Part shown: one piece after another, positions 37,047 through 46,360 of the stretch
How positions within the stretch are numbered: the stretch's first letter is position 1
Layout of the letters: each line of letters opens with the position of its first letter
Assembly: GCA_003242035.1 (NCBI GenBank)
Contig: QBMC01000001.1
Span: 1-64,000, forward strand
DNA from: Nodosilinea foveolarum
GTDB taxonomy: Bacteria > Cyanobacteriota > Cyanobacteriia > Phormidesmidales > Phormidesmidaceae
Direction: 5' to 3'
DNA length: 64,000 bases
Notes under the pieces: generated by a model
The model's database searches: none
Seen by the model: only the letters and a program-made list of their open reading frames with translations
Told to the model about the DNA's origin: nothing
Position numbers and translations under genes: made by a program

Positions 37047-38336
37047 ATGAACAAGAGAGTGGTTCGAGCATTAGTCGTGGCGAGTTTAGCGATCGCTCTC
37101 TGTTTCAGCCCAGCGCTGAACTTTTTACCGATAGTCGATGCGTCGTCTAGCGCTTTTGCATTTACGAACCAGCAGCAGATGGTGATGGAAGTGTGGCGCA
37201 TTGTGAACCGCAGCTACGTAGACGAACGGTTTAATCATCAAAACTGGTGGTCGGTGCGTCAGAAAGTCTTGCGCAAATCGCTCCCTACCTGGGCGGATAC
37301 CTACCAAGAAATTCAGGACATGCTGGCGCTGCTAGATGATCCTTACACGCGCTTTTTGCCGCCCGACCAGTATCAGAGCTTGCAGACGAATACGAATGGT
37401 GAGCTGCTAGGCGTGGGGCTGCAAATTGCTAAGGATGAGGAAGATTCGCCGCTGCGGGTGATTGCGCCGATTGAAGGATCGCCCGCTGAAGCGGTGGGTC
37501 TTTTGCCTCAAGATGAGATTTTGGCCATTAATGGAACGCTGACTCGAACGCTAACTTTGGATGAGGCGGCGGCTAGGATGCGCGGGGCGATTGGTTCTCA
37601 GGTGTCGTTGACAATAGGACGGGCTGAAGAGGCTGAGTTTAATGTGAATGTGACGCGCGATCGCATCGAGATTAATCCAGTAGTGGCTGAGCTGCGGACG
37701 GAGCCGGGTTTGCCTAAAGTAGGCTATCTGCGGTTGGGGCAGTTTAACGGGAATGCAGCGGCTGAGCTGAAGTCGTCTCTACAGGATTTAGAACGTCAGG
37801 GAGCAGACGCCTACGTGCTAGATTTGCGGAATAATCCGGGCGGGTTGCTGCAAGCTGGGATTGAGATTGCCAGAATGTGGATAGATGACGGGACGGTGGT
37901 GTATACCGTGAATCGTCAGGGGTCGCTAGGAAATTACGACGCTATCGGTCAGGCGATTACGTCTGATCCGCTGGTGGTGCTGGTGAACAAAGGATCGGCT
38001 AGTGCCAGTGAGATTTTGGCTGGGGCGCTGCAAGACAATGGGCGAGCGCAGCTAGTGGGTGAAACGACGTTTGGTAAGGGGCTAATTCAGTCGCTGTTTG
38101 ACTTGCCAAATGGGGCTGGGCTAGCGGTGACGATCGCTAGGTACGAAACGCCCGATCATCACGATATTAATAAGCTGGGGATTAAGCCCGATTTAGAGGT
38201 GGAAGGCACGATTGAAAAGCGTAAACAATTTGGGACACCTGAAGATGCTCAGTATCTAGCTGCAGTTGATTTGCTCGCTAGTCGAATGGCTAAGAACGAT
38301 GCTTCCGAGCAGGTAACGGCTCAACTAGAAGGCTAG
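37047..38336 (+). CDS. ctpA: Carboxyl-terminal processing protease (S41), CtpA type
   Basis: A 429-residue exported serine protease. In cyanobacteria CtpA removes the C-terminal extension of the D1 protein. A signal peptide (about 1-35) comes first. A PDZ domain lies at about 95-180 (NGELLGVGLQIAKDEED). The catalytic serine is in VVLVNKGSASASEILAGALQ and the lysine in LVGETTFGKGLIQSLFDLP. The frame opens at GTG 37011, but ATG 37047 has AGGA 8 bases upstream and gives the better signal peptide. It lies next to petBD, an arrangement I recall from other cyanobacteria. Which paralogue it is (CtpA, B or C) is not certain. Confidence 0.9.
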   Translation: MNKRVVRALVVASLAIALCFSPALNFLPIVDASSSAFAFTNQQQMVMEVWRIVNRSYVDERFNHQNWWSVRQKVLRKSLPTWADTYQEIQDMLALLDDPYTRFLPPDQYQSLQTNTNGELLGVGLQIAKDEEDSPLRVIAPIEGSPAEAVGLLPQDEILAINGTLTRTLTLDEAAARMRGAIGSQVSLTIGRAEEAEFNVNVTRDRIEINPVVAELRTEPGLPKVGYLRLGQFNGNAAAELKSSLQDLERQGADAYVLDLRNNPGGLLQAGIEIARMWIDDGTVVYTVNRQGSLGNYDAIGQAITSDPLVVLVNKGSASASEILAGALQDNGRAQLVGETTFGKGLIQSLFDLPNGAGLAVTIARYETPDHHDINKLGIKPDLEVEGTIEKRKQFGTPEDAQYLAAVDLLASRMAKNDASEQVTAQLEG

Positions 38337-38339
38337 TTT

Positions 38340-39611
38340 ATGCGCACCTACCACGATCCGCTGCACGGTGCGATTACGCTAGACGGTGACGATCCGGTTG
38401 AGGCTTTGCTGACTGAGCTGATTGATACGCCTGCTTTTCAACGGCTGCGGCGGATTCGCCAGTTGGGGCCAGCTAGCCTGACCTTTCACGGAGCGGAAAT
38501 GTCGCGCTTTACGCATTCGCTGGGCGTGTTAGCGGTGACGCGTCGGGCGTTTGATCGGCTGGCTGGACTGCATCAGGAGTTGAAAGCTCACCGAGCGATC
38601 GCCCTGTGTGCGGCGTTGCTACACGATGTGGGTCATGGCCCCTTTAGCCATACGGCTGAGGAACTATTTGGCACTCAGCATGAGTATTGGACGATGGCGA
38701 TTGTGGAGCGGTCGGCGGATGTGCGATCGCTCCTCGATCAATTTCATCCCGACCTGTGGCAATCGATCAACCAGGTTTACCGGCATGAGTATCCGGTGCC
38801 TTGCGTTTGGCAGTTGGTGTCGAGTCAGTTGGACTGCGATCGCATTGATTACCTAATGCGAGATAGCTATTTTACCGGTGCGTCCTACGGGCAGCTAGAT
38901 TTAGACCGGCTAGTGCTGGCAATGAATTACGACTTGCCTAGCCGCAGCCTGATTGTGGAAAAAAAAGGGCTGGCCGCCGTTGAGCATTATTTAGTAGTGC
39001 GTTCTTTTATGTACGCGCAGATTTACAACCATCCTAAAAATCTCTCGGCAACCTGGATTTTAGAACAAGCCTTTAACCGCGCTCGCGAGCTGCTGAAGCG
39101 CAGCGAAATTAACGCTGATCCGACTGTAACGGCTTGGTTGCTAGGGAAGGGAGACGATCTTTCTATCGAGCACTATTTAGCAGGTGACGACACCGTCTTT
39201 ACCTATCATCTTCAGCGCTGGCAGCATCATCCAGATTCGATATTGTCTGATTTTTGTCGCCGATTTCTCAATCGCCGGTTGCTCAAAGCTTTAGAAGTCA
39301 CTCATGCTACGCAGTCTGAGCGGGAGAGCTTGCTGATGAATGTGCAGCAACAGCTAGTGGCCAAAGGGGTGGAGGCTCATCGCTATAGCGGGCTGCGCCA
39401 TACCTGGAGTAAGGGCTATAGCGATTATCAAAAGGGTATTCAGATCAGAACGCGTCGAGGGCTAGAAGATATCAATCGACTTTCGCCCCTGGTGCGGACG
39501 TTGACGAAGCCAGCGCAAAGAACCTGGCTGATTTATCCGGGTGAACTTGTGATTGGTCTATGCTCGTTGAGCGATCAACTACGGACTGATGCTGATTTGT
39601 TGGCTTCTTAA
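38340..39611 (+). CDS. HD-domain phosphohydrolase (dNTPase-like)
   Basis: A 423-residue metal-dependent hydrolase. The N-terminal MRTYHDPLHGAITLDGDDP matches the YdhJ-type family. HD-domain ligands appear in FTHSLGVLAVTRR, LLHDVGHGPFSHTAEELFG and LVSSQLDCDRIDYLMRDSYF. It is predicted to hydrolyse dNTPs or a related nucleotide, but this is not settled. It starts 3 bp after ctpA on the same strand, so co-transcription is likely. Length and motif order are normal. Confidence 0.9.
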   Translation: MRTYHDPLHGAITLDGDDPVEALLTELIDTPAFQRLRRIRQLGPASLTFHGAEMSRFTHSLGVLAVTRRAFDRLAGLHQELKAHRAIALCAALLHDVGHGPFSHTAEELFGTQHEYWTMAIVERSADVRSLLDQFHPDLWQSINQVYRHEYPVPCVWQLVSSQLDCDRIDYLMRDSYFTGASYGQLDLDRLVLAMNYDLPSRSLIVEKKGLAAVEHYLVVRSFMYAQIYNHPKNLSATWILEQAFNRARELLKRSEINADPTVTAWLLGKGDDLSIEHYLAGDDTVFTYHLQRWQHHPDSILSDFCRRFLNRRLLKALEVTHATQSERESLLMNVQQQLVAKGVEAHRYSGLRHTWSKGYSDYQKGIQIRTRRGLEDINRLSPLVRTLTKPAQRTWLIYPGELVIGLCSLSDQLRTDADLLAS

Positions 39612-39616
39612 CGTTT

Positions 39617-40336
39617 CTATAGTTTTGCTGCTGCCGTCGCCAGCTTTTCCCAATCTGCGGTTTTAAGCCGCTCGTAAGCTGACTCTATCTTTTTTTCGCC
39701 GCGTAGGAAGCCGGTGCTAGCGCCGGGGCAGATATAGCTGAGATTTTCGGGGGTGAAGTCTATAAGAAGCTGGTTTGCGTTGCGCAGTTGGCGCGGCCAG
39801 TGGAAGGTTTTGGACTGTCTGAGGGGGCGGGGGTCGCCGTTGCGGTTGGGTAGGAGGTGGCGTCCGGTAAATAGAATGCCGCCGTAGGGTTGGTGGTAAA
39901 GACAGGCAGAGCCGGGAGAGTGCCCTGAATTCCAGAAGACTCGACTGGTTGGGCTAAGGATGCGATCGCGCTCAAAAGTCTCTATTTCTACAGTGGGTAG
40001 CAAATAGGCTTCTTGCTCTTGAATGATGACTTGAGCGTTGAAAGCTTTCTGAAACTTAGGTGCGTCGGCCATGCCGCCCCGATGCGTGATAAATAAGGTA
40101 CTAATGCCGCCTTTTTCTGCGATAAAGTCTTGATTGGTGTCGTTGAACGCCGGACAGTCTACCAATATGTTGGCGCGGTCAGGATCGCTTCTGCTTTCGC
40201 TAGCGCTTTTCATAGTTCCTGATGTGCCTGCTGTTTCCAGTATTAAATAAGCGGTGCCGCCCAGGGTTTCTCTATTAGGTGGGAAGGCAAAAACGGTGTC
40301 GAAGACGGCTTGGGGCGTTTTGGTCGAAACCGGCAT
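39617..40336 (-). CDS. Metallo-beta-lactamase-fold protein with altered metal motif
   Basis: A 239-residue MBL-fold protein. The family H-x-H-x-D-H block is replaced by FITHRGGMADAPKF. The next histidine motif, WNSGHSPGSACLYH, is kept, but the usual aspartate after strand 8 is arginine in ILFTGRHLLPNRNG. I recall similar substitutions in a cyanobacterial subgroup, so the change may be family-wide. Metal binding and catalysis are therefore doubtful or different from glyoxalase II. It is convergent with the HD gene, 5 bp away, and its role is unknown. Confidence 0.82.
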   Translation of the reverse strand: MPVSTKTPQAVFDTVFAFPPNRETLGGTAYLILETAGTSGTMKSASESRSDPDRANILVDCPAFNDTNQDFIAEKGGISTLFITHRGGMADAPKFQKAFNAQVIIQEQEAYLLPTVEIETFERDRILSPTSRVFWNSGHSPGSACLYHQPYGGILFTGRHLLPNRNGDPRPLRQSKTFHWPRQLRNANQLLIDFTPENLSYICPGASTGFLRGEKKIESAYERLKTADWEKLATAAAKL

Positions 40337-40587
40337 GAAAAAGGAACCTGCGATCGCTAGCTCTTCAACTTATCAAATTTCTTGCTTACTCTTGATATTT
40401 ATCAAGTGCAGTCTCGACATTCGACCCTGAATCTACAAAGACCTACAGCAGGCTATGCGTACATTTCCTCAGCAAACTGACTGACTGACCTACAATGTTC
40501 GAAAGGGAGTGGCGAAAGGGTAGCGATCGCGGTACTTTTTGTAGCCAGCTCCAACTATATTATCCGCCTTAAAGGCAGGCGATCTTC

Positions 40588-42099
40588 ATGCCTCTTGTTC
40601 TCTTTGCGCTACTTCTAGGGGTGGTGACGTATCTGATGATTCGTCGCTTCACCGCCATGACCACCACGCCGGTTTGGATGCTCTGGCTGGTGATGATGAC
40701 CCCTGTGCTGGTTCTGATGATGTGGGTTTTGGTGAAGGGTGAAGAACCGCCACCTGCTGTGCTGACCTATGGCCTGCTGATTCTGTGCCCGCTGCTGTAT
40801 GCCGTGATGGTGCTGGTGGGCGCGACGACGGCTCAAAAGGATGCGGCAAAAGCGGCGATCGCAGCCCGGAAAACAGAGGGCAATACATCCGCTAAACCTA
40901 AGGCCCCGCCAAAACCGCTGACGCGAGATGAAGAGACGGTTTTGCAGCGGTGCTTTCCCTGGTCGGTGTATTACTTACAGGACATTGAGTACAGGCCGCA
41001 GGCCATGATCTGTAAAGGCAAGCTCAAGGCGGCTCCTCAAGATGCCTACGCAGCGGTACAAAAGAACGTGCAGACTAGCTTCGGCGATCGCTTCCTGGTA
41101 CTTTTGCGAGAAGGGCTAGGCGACGCTCCGTTTTTTGCGCTGGTGCCCAATCCGCAGGCGAAGAACGCGGCGGCGGCTGAAGGACTGTCGCGCATTCAGG
41201 CTGAGCGCATCCGCCAGATGAACGCTCCGGCTTTTCGCCCAGTGCTGGCTTTGGGATTGGCGATCGCCACGCTATTAACGACTACTTTTGTCGGCGCTTT
41301 GTCGTTTGGCGGGGTAACGCCTGAAGCTTTGCAAGCCGATCCGTCTTTACTAAAGGCAGGCTTGGCCTATGGTCTGTCTCTCATGATTATCTTAGGCGTT
41401 CACGAAGGCGGTCAATACTGGGCCACCCGCCACCATCATCTCAAGTCCACGCTACCGTACTTTATTCCGGTGCCCTTCTTTTTAGGGACGTTTGGTGCGT
41501 TCATGCAAACGCACAGCCCCATTCCTAACCGCCGTGTCCTGTTTGACGTAGGCGTAACTGGCCCGCTGGCCGGTTTGTTTGTTAGCCTACCTATCTTGCT
41601 CTGGGGGCTGGCCCAATCTACGGTGATCCCGTTGGGCGACCAGTCTCAGCTATTCAACTTCGAGTCTGTCGATCCAACGCGATCGGCGCTGCTACTGTTA
41701 GCAAGCAAACTGACGCTCGGCGATCTGCTGGTTTCCGGCAGCGCTATTCAGCTACACCCGCTGGCAATTTCTGGCTGCTTGGGTTTGATCGTAACGGCGC
41801 TGAATCTAATGCCGGTGGGTCAGTTAGATGGCGGTCACATTGTCCACGCAATGTACGGGCAGCGGACGGCGGCAGTAGTCAGTCAGGTGGCGCGGCTGAT
41901 GATGTTGGCGCTGTCTTTTGTGTACAGAGATTACTTACTGTGGGCCATTCTGCTACTGTTTATTCCAGCCGCAGAACCAGCTTTAAATGACGTGAGCGAA
42001 CTAAATAGCCTGCGGGACTTTGTTGGGCTGTTTGCGCTGACGCTGCTGGTGCTGATTATTCTGCCTGCACCCGCAGCGCTTCAGGGTTGGCTGGTTTAG
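40588..42099 (+). CDS. Site-2-protease-like (EGY-type) membrane protein with HEGGQ motif
   Basis: A 503-residue protein with many hydrophobic segments, the layout of the EGY/cyanobacterial S2P group. The zinc motif H-E-x-x-H reads HEGGQ in IILGVHEGGQYWATRHHHLK, while the third ligand region, ALNLMPVGQLDGGHIVHAMY, is intact and LPYFIPVPFFLGTFGAFMQ is typical. The second histidine is glutamine, so catalysis is doubtful. It may be a pseudoprotease, as described for EGY3-type plastid relatives. The coiled-coil gene follows 51 bp later. It is a lone start after a 251-bp spacer. Confidence 0.85.
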   Translation: MPLVLFALLLGVVTYLMIRRFTAMTTTPVWMLWLVMMTPVLVLMMWVLVKGEEPPPAVLTYGLLILCPLLYAVMVLVGATTAQKDAAKAAIAARKTEGNTSAKPKAPPKPLTRDEETVLQRCFPWSVYYLQDIEYRPQAMICKGKLKAAPQDAYAAVQKNVQTSFGDRFLVLLREGLGDAPFFALVPNPQAKNAAAAEGLSRIQAERIRQMNAPAFRPVLALGLAIATLLTTTFVGALSFGGVTPEALQADPSLLKAGLAYGLSLMIILGVHEGGQYWATRHHHLKSTLPYFIPVPFFLGTFGAFMQTHSPIPNRRVLFDVGVTGPLAGLFVSLPILLWGLAQSTVIPLGDQSQLFNFESVDPTRSALLLLASKLTLGDLLVSGSAIQLHPLAISGCLGLIVTALNLMPVGQLDGGHIVHAMYGQRTAAVVSQVARLMMLALSFVYRDYLLWAILLLFIPAAEPALNDVSELNSLRDFVGLFALTLLVLIILPAPAALQGWLV

Positions 42100-42150
42100 G
42101 ACGGGTTTTTGAGTGGCTAAGTTGGGTAGTGTTAGGAGAATTTGAGGTTG

Positions 42151-42597
42151 ATGAGCGAGAACGTTTCTCAGGTTTCTCAGTGGCTCGCCGAAATTCAGTC
42201 GCTTCAGCAACAAATTGCTGAGCTAAAAAAAGAGCGATCGCAAGCCTATGCCAGCGTAGATAACTGGCGCAATGCCTACGACGCAGAAGCTCAGCAGCGC
42301 CGTCGCGACACGGAGATGTATCAAACCGAAATAGATCGGCTAGCGCAAACGCTGGCAGACCGGCAAAAGGCTTCACAAGTCTCGGGAGGGGTATCGGCGG
42401 TAGAGCTAGATGAGATTAAAGGCAGTCAGTCGATAGCGCAGCTTCAGGAGCAGTTGATAGCCGCTAAGCGAGAGGGCGATCGCCTCAAAACCCAACTGCA
42501 AACTGAACAAGCCGAACACCTCAGCACCCGCGCAAGCCTGACTGCCGCGCTAGGAGATGCGGTGGATTTGCTTTCAAAAGAGCGAAATGAGCGTTAG
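42151..42597 (+). CDS. Coiled-coil protein (hypothetical)
   Basis: A 148-residue mostly helical protein. Heptad-like patterns run through QSLQQQIAELKKERSQAYAS and again in LQEQLIAAKREGDRLKTQLQ, so long coiled coils are expected. There are no catalytic residues or signal peptide. The TTG at 42142 is the first possible start, but ATG 42151 has TAGGAGAA 10 bases upstream. It follows the S2P-like gene by 51 bp on the same strand, and is convergent with thrC. No function is proposed. Confidence 0.7.
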   Translation: MSENVSQVSQWLAEIQSLQQQIAELKKERSQAYASVDNWRNAYDAEAQQRRRDTEMYQTEIDRLAQTLADRQKASQVSGGVSAVELDEIKGSQSIAQLQEQLIAAKREGDRLKTQLQTEQAEHLSTRASLTAALGDAVDLLSKERNER

Positions 42598-42640
42598 TTA
42601 GTTTGTGCCAGTTCACCTGAGTTTTCTGAAATCTAGTTCT

Positions 42641-43768
42641 TCAGAATCCCATCACCTTTGCCAAACTATCGGCATCCGAATCCAGCGCGCCCCGAAATTT
42701 AGGACTTCGGTCTATCGCCGACTGCGGATCTTTTAGACCATTGCCGGTGAGGACGCAAACAATCCGTGCGCCTTCAGGAACCTGATCTTTAACCTTGAGC
42801 AATCCGGCTACAGAGGCGGCGCTAGCTGGTTCGCAAAAGATGCCTTCTTCTGCGGCTAAAAGGCTGTAAGCTGCGCCAATTTCATCATCGGTAACTGAAT
42901 GGAATGCGCCGCCACTTTCGGTTTGAGCGTTGACGGCCTTGTCCCAGCTCGCTGGATTGCCGATACGAATAGCCGTTGCAAAGGTCTCTGGCGCATCGAA
43001 TCGACGATTAAAGACTAGCGGGGCGGCTCCTTCGGCCTGGAAACCCATCATTTGGGGAAGCTGTTTGGACTTTCCGGCCTGCTGGTACTCCTTGAAGCCT
43101 TGCCAATAGGCGGTGATGTTGCCTGCATTACCGACGGGAATGCACAGCCAGTCGGGGGCATCGCCAAGGGCGTCTACGAGTTCGAAAGCGGCTGTTTTTT
43201 GGCCTTCGATGCGGTAGGGGTTGACTGAGTTGACCAACTGAATGGGATAGCGTTTGGCCACTTCGCAAACAGAGTGTAGTGCCTGGTCGAAGTTACCTTT
43301 AATCGCTAGGATCTCCGCCCCGTAGAGCAGAGCTTGGGCCAGCTTACCCATAGCTACATAGCCATCTGGAATGACGACATAGGCCCGCATCCCGCCCCGT
43401 TTGGCATAGGCGGCGGCGGCGGCAGAAGTGTTGCCTGTGCTCGCACAAATAACGGCCTTAGCCCCGGCTTCTTTGGCCTTAGTCACGGCCATGGTCATGC
43501 CGCGATCTTTGAAGCTGCCGGTGGGATTGAGGCCGTCGTACTTGATGAAGACCTGAACGGATTTGCCGATTTTTTGAGCGATCGCCGGAGCCGGAATCAG
43601 GGGCGTGTTGCCCTCGTGCAGCGTGACTATCGGCGTTGTGTCGCTAACCGGTAGATATTGACGATAATTTTCGATTAGCCCTGGCCAACCCTGGTGTTTA
43701 GCGGCAGGCTGTGTGGAAACTGCTGGGGGATGAGGTTTATCTAGGCTCAGAGTCACAATATTTTCCAA
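42641..43768 (-). CDS. thrC: Threonine synthase
   Basis: A 375-residue PLP enzyme that makes threonine from O-phosphohomoserine. The PLP lysine is in [20 protein letters not shown]. The phosphate/PLP-binding loop region is [15 protein letters not shown], and [20 protein letters not shown] is typical of the short ThrC group. Length is normal. It is convergent with the coiled-coil gene, and a 369-bp spacer separates it from the small protein gene. Confidence 0.95.
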   Translation of the reverse strand: MENIVTLSLDKPHPPAVSTQPAAKHQGWPGLIENYRQYLPVSDTTPIVTLHEGNTPLIPAPAIAQKIGKSVQVFIKYDGLNPTGSFKDRGMTMAVTKAKEAGAKAVICASTGNTSAAAAAYAKRGGMRAYVVIPDGYVAMGKLAQALLYGAEILAIKGNFDQALHSVCEVAKRYPIQLVNSVNPYRIEGQKTAAFELVDALGDAPDWLCIPVGNAGNITAYWQGFKEYQQAGKSKQLPQMMGFQAEGAAPLVFNRRFDAPETFATAIRIGNPASWDKAVNAQTESGGAFHSVTDDEIGAAYSLLAAEEGIFCEPASAASVAGLLKVKDQVPEGARIVCVLTGNGLKDPQSAIDRSPKFRGALDSDADSLAKVMGF

Positions 43769-44137
43769 ATACCAAATCTTTCTGAAGGCGTCTCTACTTT
43801 GCGCCTGCTGGTGTACCCACTTTTAGTCTACCGCGAAGCCTTACGATGCATTGAGCAAAGCTCAAACTGCTTGCTTCCAGTCGTTGAAGTGCCACAGACG
43901 CTGTTATTCAACGGCTTGGGGTTCGCTAATATCAACTTTAGTATTTAAGTTACAATGCCATAACTTTTAATGAGTACAAATTACTAGTAACCTAGCAACG
44001 GTCTCTGGCTGCAAACTCTATTGGCCCCTTAAACTTTGACCTTTTTAGGATTGTCAATACGCTTCAAATCTAGAGGCTTCAATCGAGCAGAGACCTTTGT
44101 TGTTCCTATTGCTGTAAGTAAAATCGTGAGTCAGACT
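43769..44137. other. Spacer between thrC and a small protein gene, 369 bp
   Basis: No convincing gene. A TTG-started extension of the next gene (from 44036) is open but not supported by a ribosome site. The A/T-rich segment at 43935-43990 probably holds the thrC promoter or the small gene's promoter. Confidence 0.55.
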
Positions 44138-44374
44138 ATGCATCAAACCGCTCAGAGAAACCAGCCAGCTTCGACAATGCCCCACCGCGCCGAGAGTAGA
44201 AGGGAAGTCTTCAAGCTTGAGGCGAACAATCGACTGGTGACGGCTGCGAAGCCATTTCCCTATCAACCAGGTCATCAGGTGGAACTGCTGCATCTACAAG
44301 CTGAGGCAGATGCGCTGATTTTGAAGCTACAGGCGGCTGGGCAGAGGCAAATAGCTCAGGCTCAATCGCTGTAG
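44138..44374 (+). CDS. Small conserved hypothetical protein
   Basis: A 78-residue soluble protein. The core REVFKLEANNRLVTAAKPFP followed by YQPGHQVELLHLQAEADALI has a composition and helical C-terminus that I associate with a small cyanobacterial family, but no name is certain. The frame is open upstream to TTG 44036 and GTG 44126, with the ATG at 44138 preferred. A tandem repeat and a hairpin terminator follow. It is unlinked to the neighbouring genes, which are in other units. Confidence 0.65.
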   Translation: MHQTAQRNQPASTMPHRAESRREVFKLEANNRLVTAAKPFPYQPGHQVELLHLQAEADALILKLQAAGQRQIAQAQSL

Positions 44375-44378
44375 CTTT

Positions 44379-44412
44379 GCCGCATCGGTTGAGTCGCCGC
44401 ATCGATTGAGTC
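44379..44412. repeat. 17-bp tandem duplication
   Basis: Two adjacent copies of GCCGCATCGGTTGAGTC, the second with one base change (G to A), lie right after the small protein gene. They may be slippage products. No function is suggested. Confidence 0.75.
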
Positions 44413-44417
44413 TCAGT

Positions 44418-44451
44418 AACTAGCCTTGGCTGACTGGCTAGCCAGCTAGTT
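44418..44451 (+). terminator. Terminator hairpin after the small protein gene
   Basis: Outer arms AACTAGC/GCTAGTT and inner arms TGGCT/AGCCA with an 8-base loop, followed by a TTTT run. It also contains the 12-base palindrome CTGGCTAGCCAG. It is placed 44 bp after the stop. Confidence 0.55.
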
Positions 44452-44539
44452 TTGGTCTGTTAAGAATTTGAGACTGTCTAACACAGTAGATTTTGAGCCA
44501 ATTATCTTTAGAGAAGATAGTGCGAAACCAGGGTTTTAG

Positions 44540-45091
44540 ATGGGTGAGTTTGGACATCGTCGGCTACAGATTGACGAGCGGTATGACAGCGAGGCTAGTA
44601 GCCCTCAAGCCATAGGCCGGAAGGTGCTCTCTTATGAGGAGACTTATCGGTGTCCTGCCTGTGCTAGCGGTGAGTTGAGTGCGATCGCGCTGATGGACAT
44701 TTTTGCCTGCGATTTTTGTCGCCACATGTTCTCAGCGAACTTAGAAAATCAATCAGTGCATTTGGCCGATAGCCTTCAGCCAATGGGCTGGCAATGGAAC
44801 GGCTGGCGTTGGCAAACGGCACAGCAAAGCGATACGGCAGCGGTCGTGATATGGGCGTTTACCCTTGGGCTGACGCTGGCCCCGGTTGGCATTATTGCGC
44901 TATCGAACTATGTTTTCCCGCCTCTGGACAGCACGGGCTTTCCGCACATGTGGACGGCGCTGACGTTGGGGAGCCACAGCACTATTTCTATATGGCTATT
45001 GGCTGAGTATTACCGTTGGCCCTGGTACATTTCGAGTCGCATTCGGCTAAACAGACTAAGAGAACGTTTGTTTTCCTCAGATGATGCGTAA
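44540..45091 (+). CDS. Membrane protein with zinc-ribbon-like N-terminus (hypothetical)
   Basis: A 183-residue protein. Two C-x-x-C elements, YRCPACASGELSA and ACDFCRHMFSA, lie at about residues 38-65, followed by an aromatic stretch (GWQWNGWRWQTA). Two hydrophobic segments follow at about 100-122 and 135-155. This pattern is found in cyanobacterial hypotheticals, but no function is known to me. It is convergent with msrA, 49 bp apart. Confidence 0.78.
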   Translation: MGEFGHRRLQIDERYDSEASSPQAIGRKVLSYEETYRCPACASGELSAIALMDIFACDFCRHMFSANLENQSVHLADSLQPMGWQWNGWRWQTAQQSDTAAVVIWAFTLGLTLAPVGIIALSNYVFPPLDSTGFPHMWTALTLGSHSTISIWLLAEYYRWPWYISSRIRLNRLRERLFSSDDA

Positions 45092-45140
45092 CTAGGTTGC
45101 TCAGATAGTTAAGCTAGCTTGTTTTCAACGCTGTGGGCTT

Positions 45141-45653
45141 TCAACGCTGTAGACTTTGCGACTGCTTTTTAAGAAAATATTGCTGATGGTCGGCGGTGGC
45201 AGGCCAGTAGTCTTTGGCGGGTTTAATTTCGGTGACGATGGGATTGGGATGGGTGCCTGAGACGGTTAGCTTGGCCTTTGAGGTTTGGGCGGCGATCGCT
45301 TGCTCTGGCGTGTGATAGAAAATGACCGACCGATATTGCTCGCCGAGATCAGGACCTTGCCGGTTGAGCGTGGTTGGATCGTGACACTGCCAAAAAATAA
45401 CCAATAGCTGCTCGTAGCTGACAAGCTCAGGATCGTAATGAATCTGAGCTGCCTCCGCATGTCCAGTGATACGAGAGAGTACATCTAGATAGCCAGGATG
45501 CTCAAAGTCTCCGCCCATATAGCCAACTGAAGTAGCTAAAACGCCGCGTTGAGTTCTAAACGTTTCTTCTACATGCCAAAAGCAGCCCGCTCCGAAAGTC
45601 GCCAGCTCGCTAGTAGTTTTAAATGAGGATTTAGATCGAGCTTGAGCATCCAT
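45141..45653 (-). CDS. msrA: Peptide methionine sulfoxide reductase MsrA
   Basis: A 170-residue enzyme that reduces methionine-S-sulfoxide in proteins. The catalytic GCFW motif is in ATFGAGCFWHVEETFRTQRG, with VGYMGGDFEHPGYLDV and HDPTTLNRQGPDLGEQYRSV downstream. No extra recycling cysteines are seen at the C-terminus, so thioredoxin may act on the single active-site cysteine through another route. Two 12-bp TTTCAACGCTGT copies lie at its 3' end. It is monocistronic, with a 700-bp spacer behind its start. Confidence 0.95.
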   Translation of the reverse strand: MDAQARSKSSFKTTSELATFGAGCFWHVEETFRTQRGVLATSVGYMGGDFEHPGYLDVLSRITGHAEAAQIHYDPELVSYEQLLVIFWQCHDPTTLNRQGPDLGEQYRSVIFYHTPEQAIAAQTSKAKLTVSGTHPNPIVTEIKPAKDYWPATADHQQYFLKKQSQSLQR

Positions 45654-46360
45654 AGCAACATCTATTAAAAAGTTGTTAATCGGTACAGTAAAACGTAAGC
45701 AAATGGCCGTGGGTAAAAGGGCCTACCTTCCTAACAAGAACAGTGTGACACGCGTCAGTTCCATGCGTTAGAGAGATTTTGAGCAGACTAAATGTTACCA
45801 AGCTCAGTGTTTTCTCTAGCAGCGGGTATCGCATAGTTGAAACGATTTCGGCATATGCGGATGTGTATGGACTTAGCGGCGTTTAGGTTCTTAAAGTCGT
45901 TATAAAGTGACTGTGATTTTTTCCAGCAAGCGACGAACCGGATCTGCCTAAGGTGAGATCTATACTCCTGATTTTTGTCTGAATTGATGATCTGTGAAGA
46001 TGTTAGGCCAATTTCTGAAAGGGAACTTTGTATGGCAAGAGAGTGCATAAGTCAACCGTGTCTGCAATGTAAGTTTTGACTCATCTACCCGTATAAGTAT
46101 TTGACGATTAAGCGATCTGGAAAAGGACGCTCGAAGCATCAATTAAGCCAATCGCAATCATCCAACTGACGTACAGTCGTGCATCCTGTTTGCTGTATCT
46201 GCCAGTTGCTGCTGAGTGTCCACTGATCTTTTTCACTTTTTATCTGCTGTGCGCTTAAAGCTCTTCGCTTTGAGCACGGATTCGATTGCCTGTTTGAGCG
46301 TAGGACACGGAGTTTCTAGCTGCGCTGAAAGGCTGTTCTCTAAATTTTAGGATTATTTTG
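45654..46360. other. Gene-poor stretch, about 700 bp
   Basis: Upstream of both msrA (leftward) and the CAP gene (rightward). The longest open frame, 45788-46048 on the minus strand (86 codons), has no motif or ribosome site and is treated as chance. No tRNA, repeat or mobile end was seen. It could be a decayed gene or an unusually long regulatory region. Confidence 0.5.

Noticed and set aside
45123-45150. 12-bp TTTCAACGCTGT direct repeats at the end of msrA
   Set aside because: Only two short copies. Consistent with a local slippage event.
45788-46048. 86-codon minus-strand frame in the 700-bp spacer upstream of msrA and the CAP gene
   Set aside because: No recognisable motif, ribosome site or composition bias. 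Treated as chance, although a decayed gene is not excluded.
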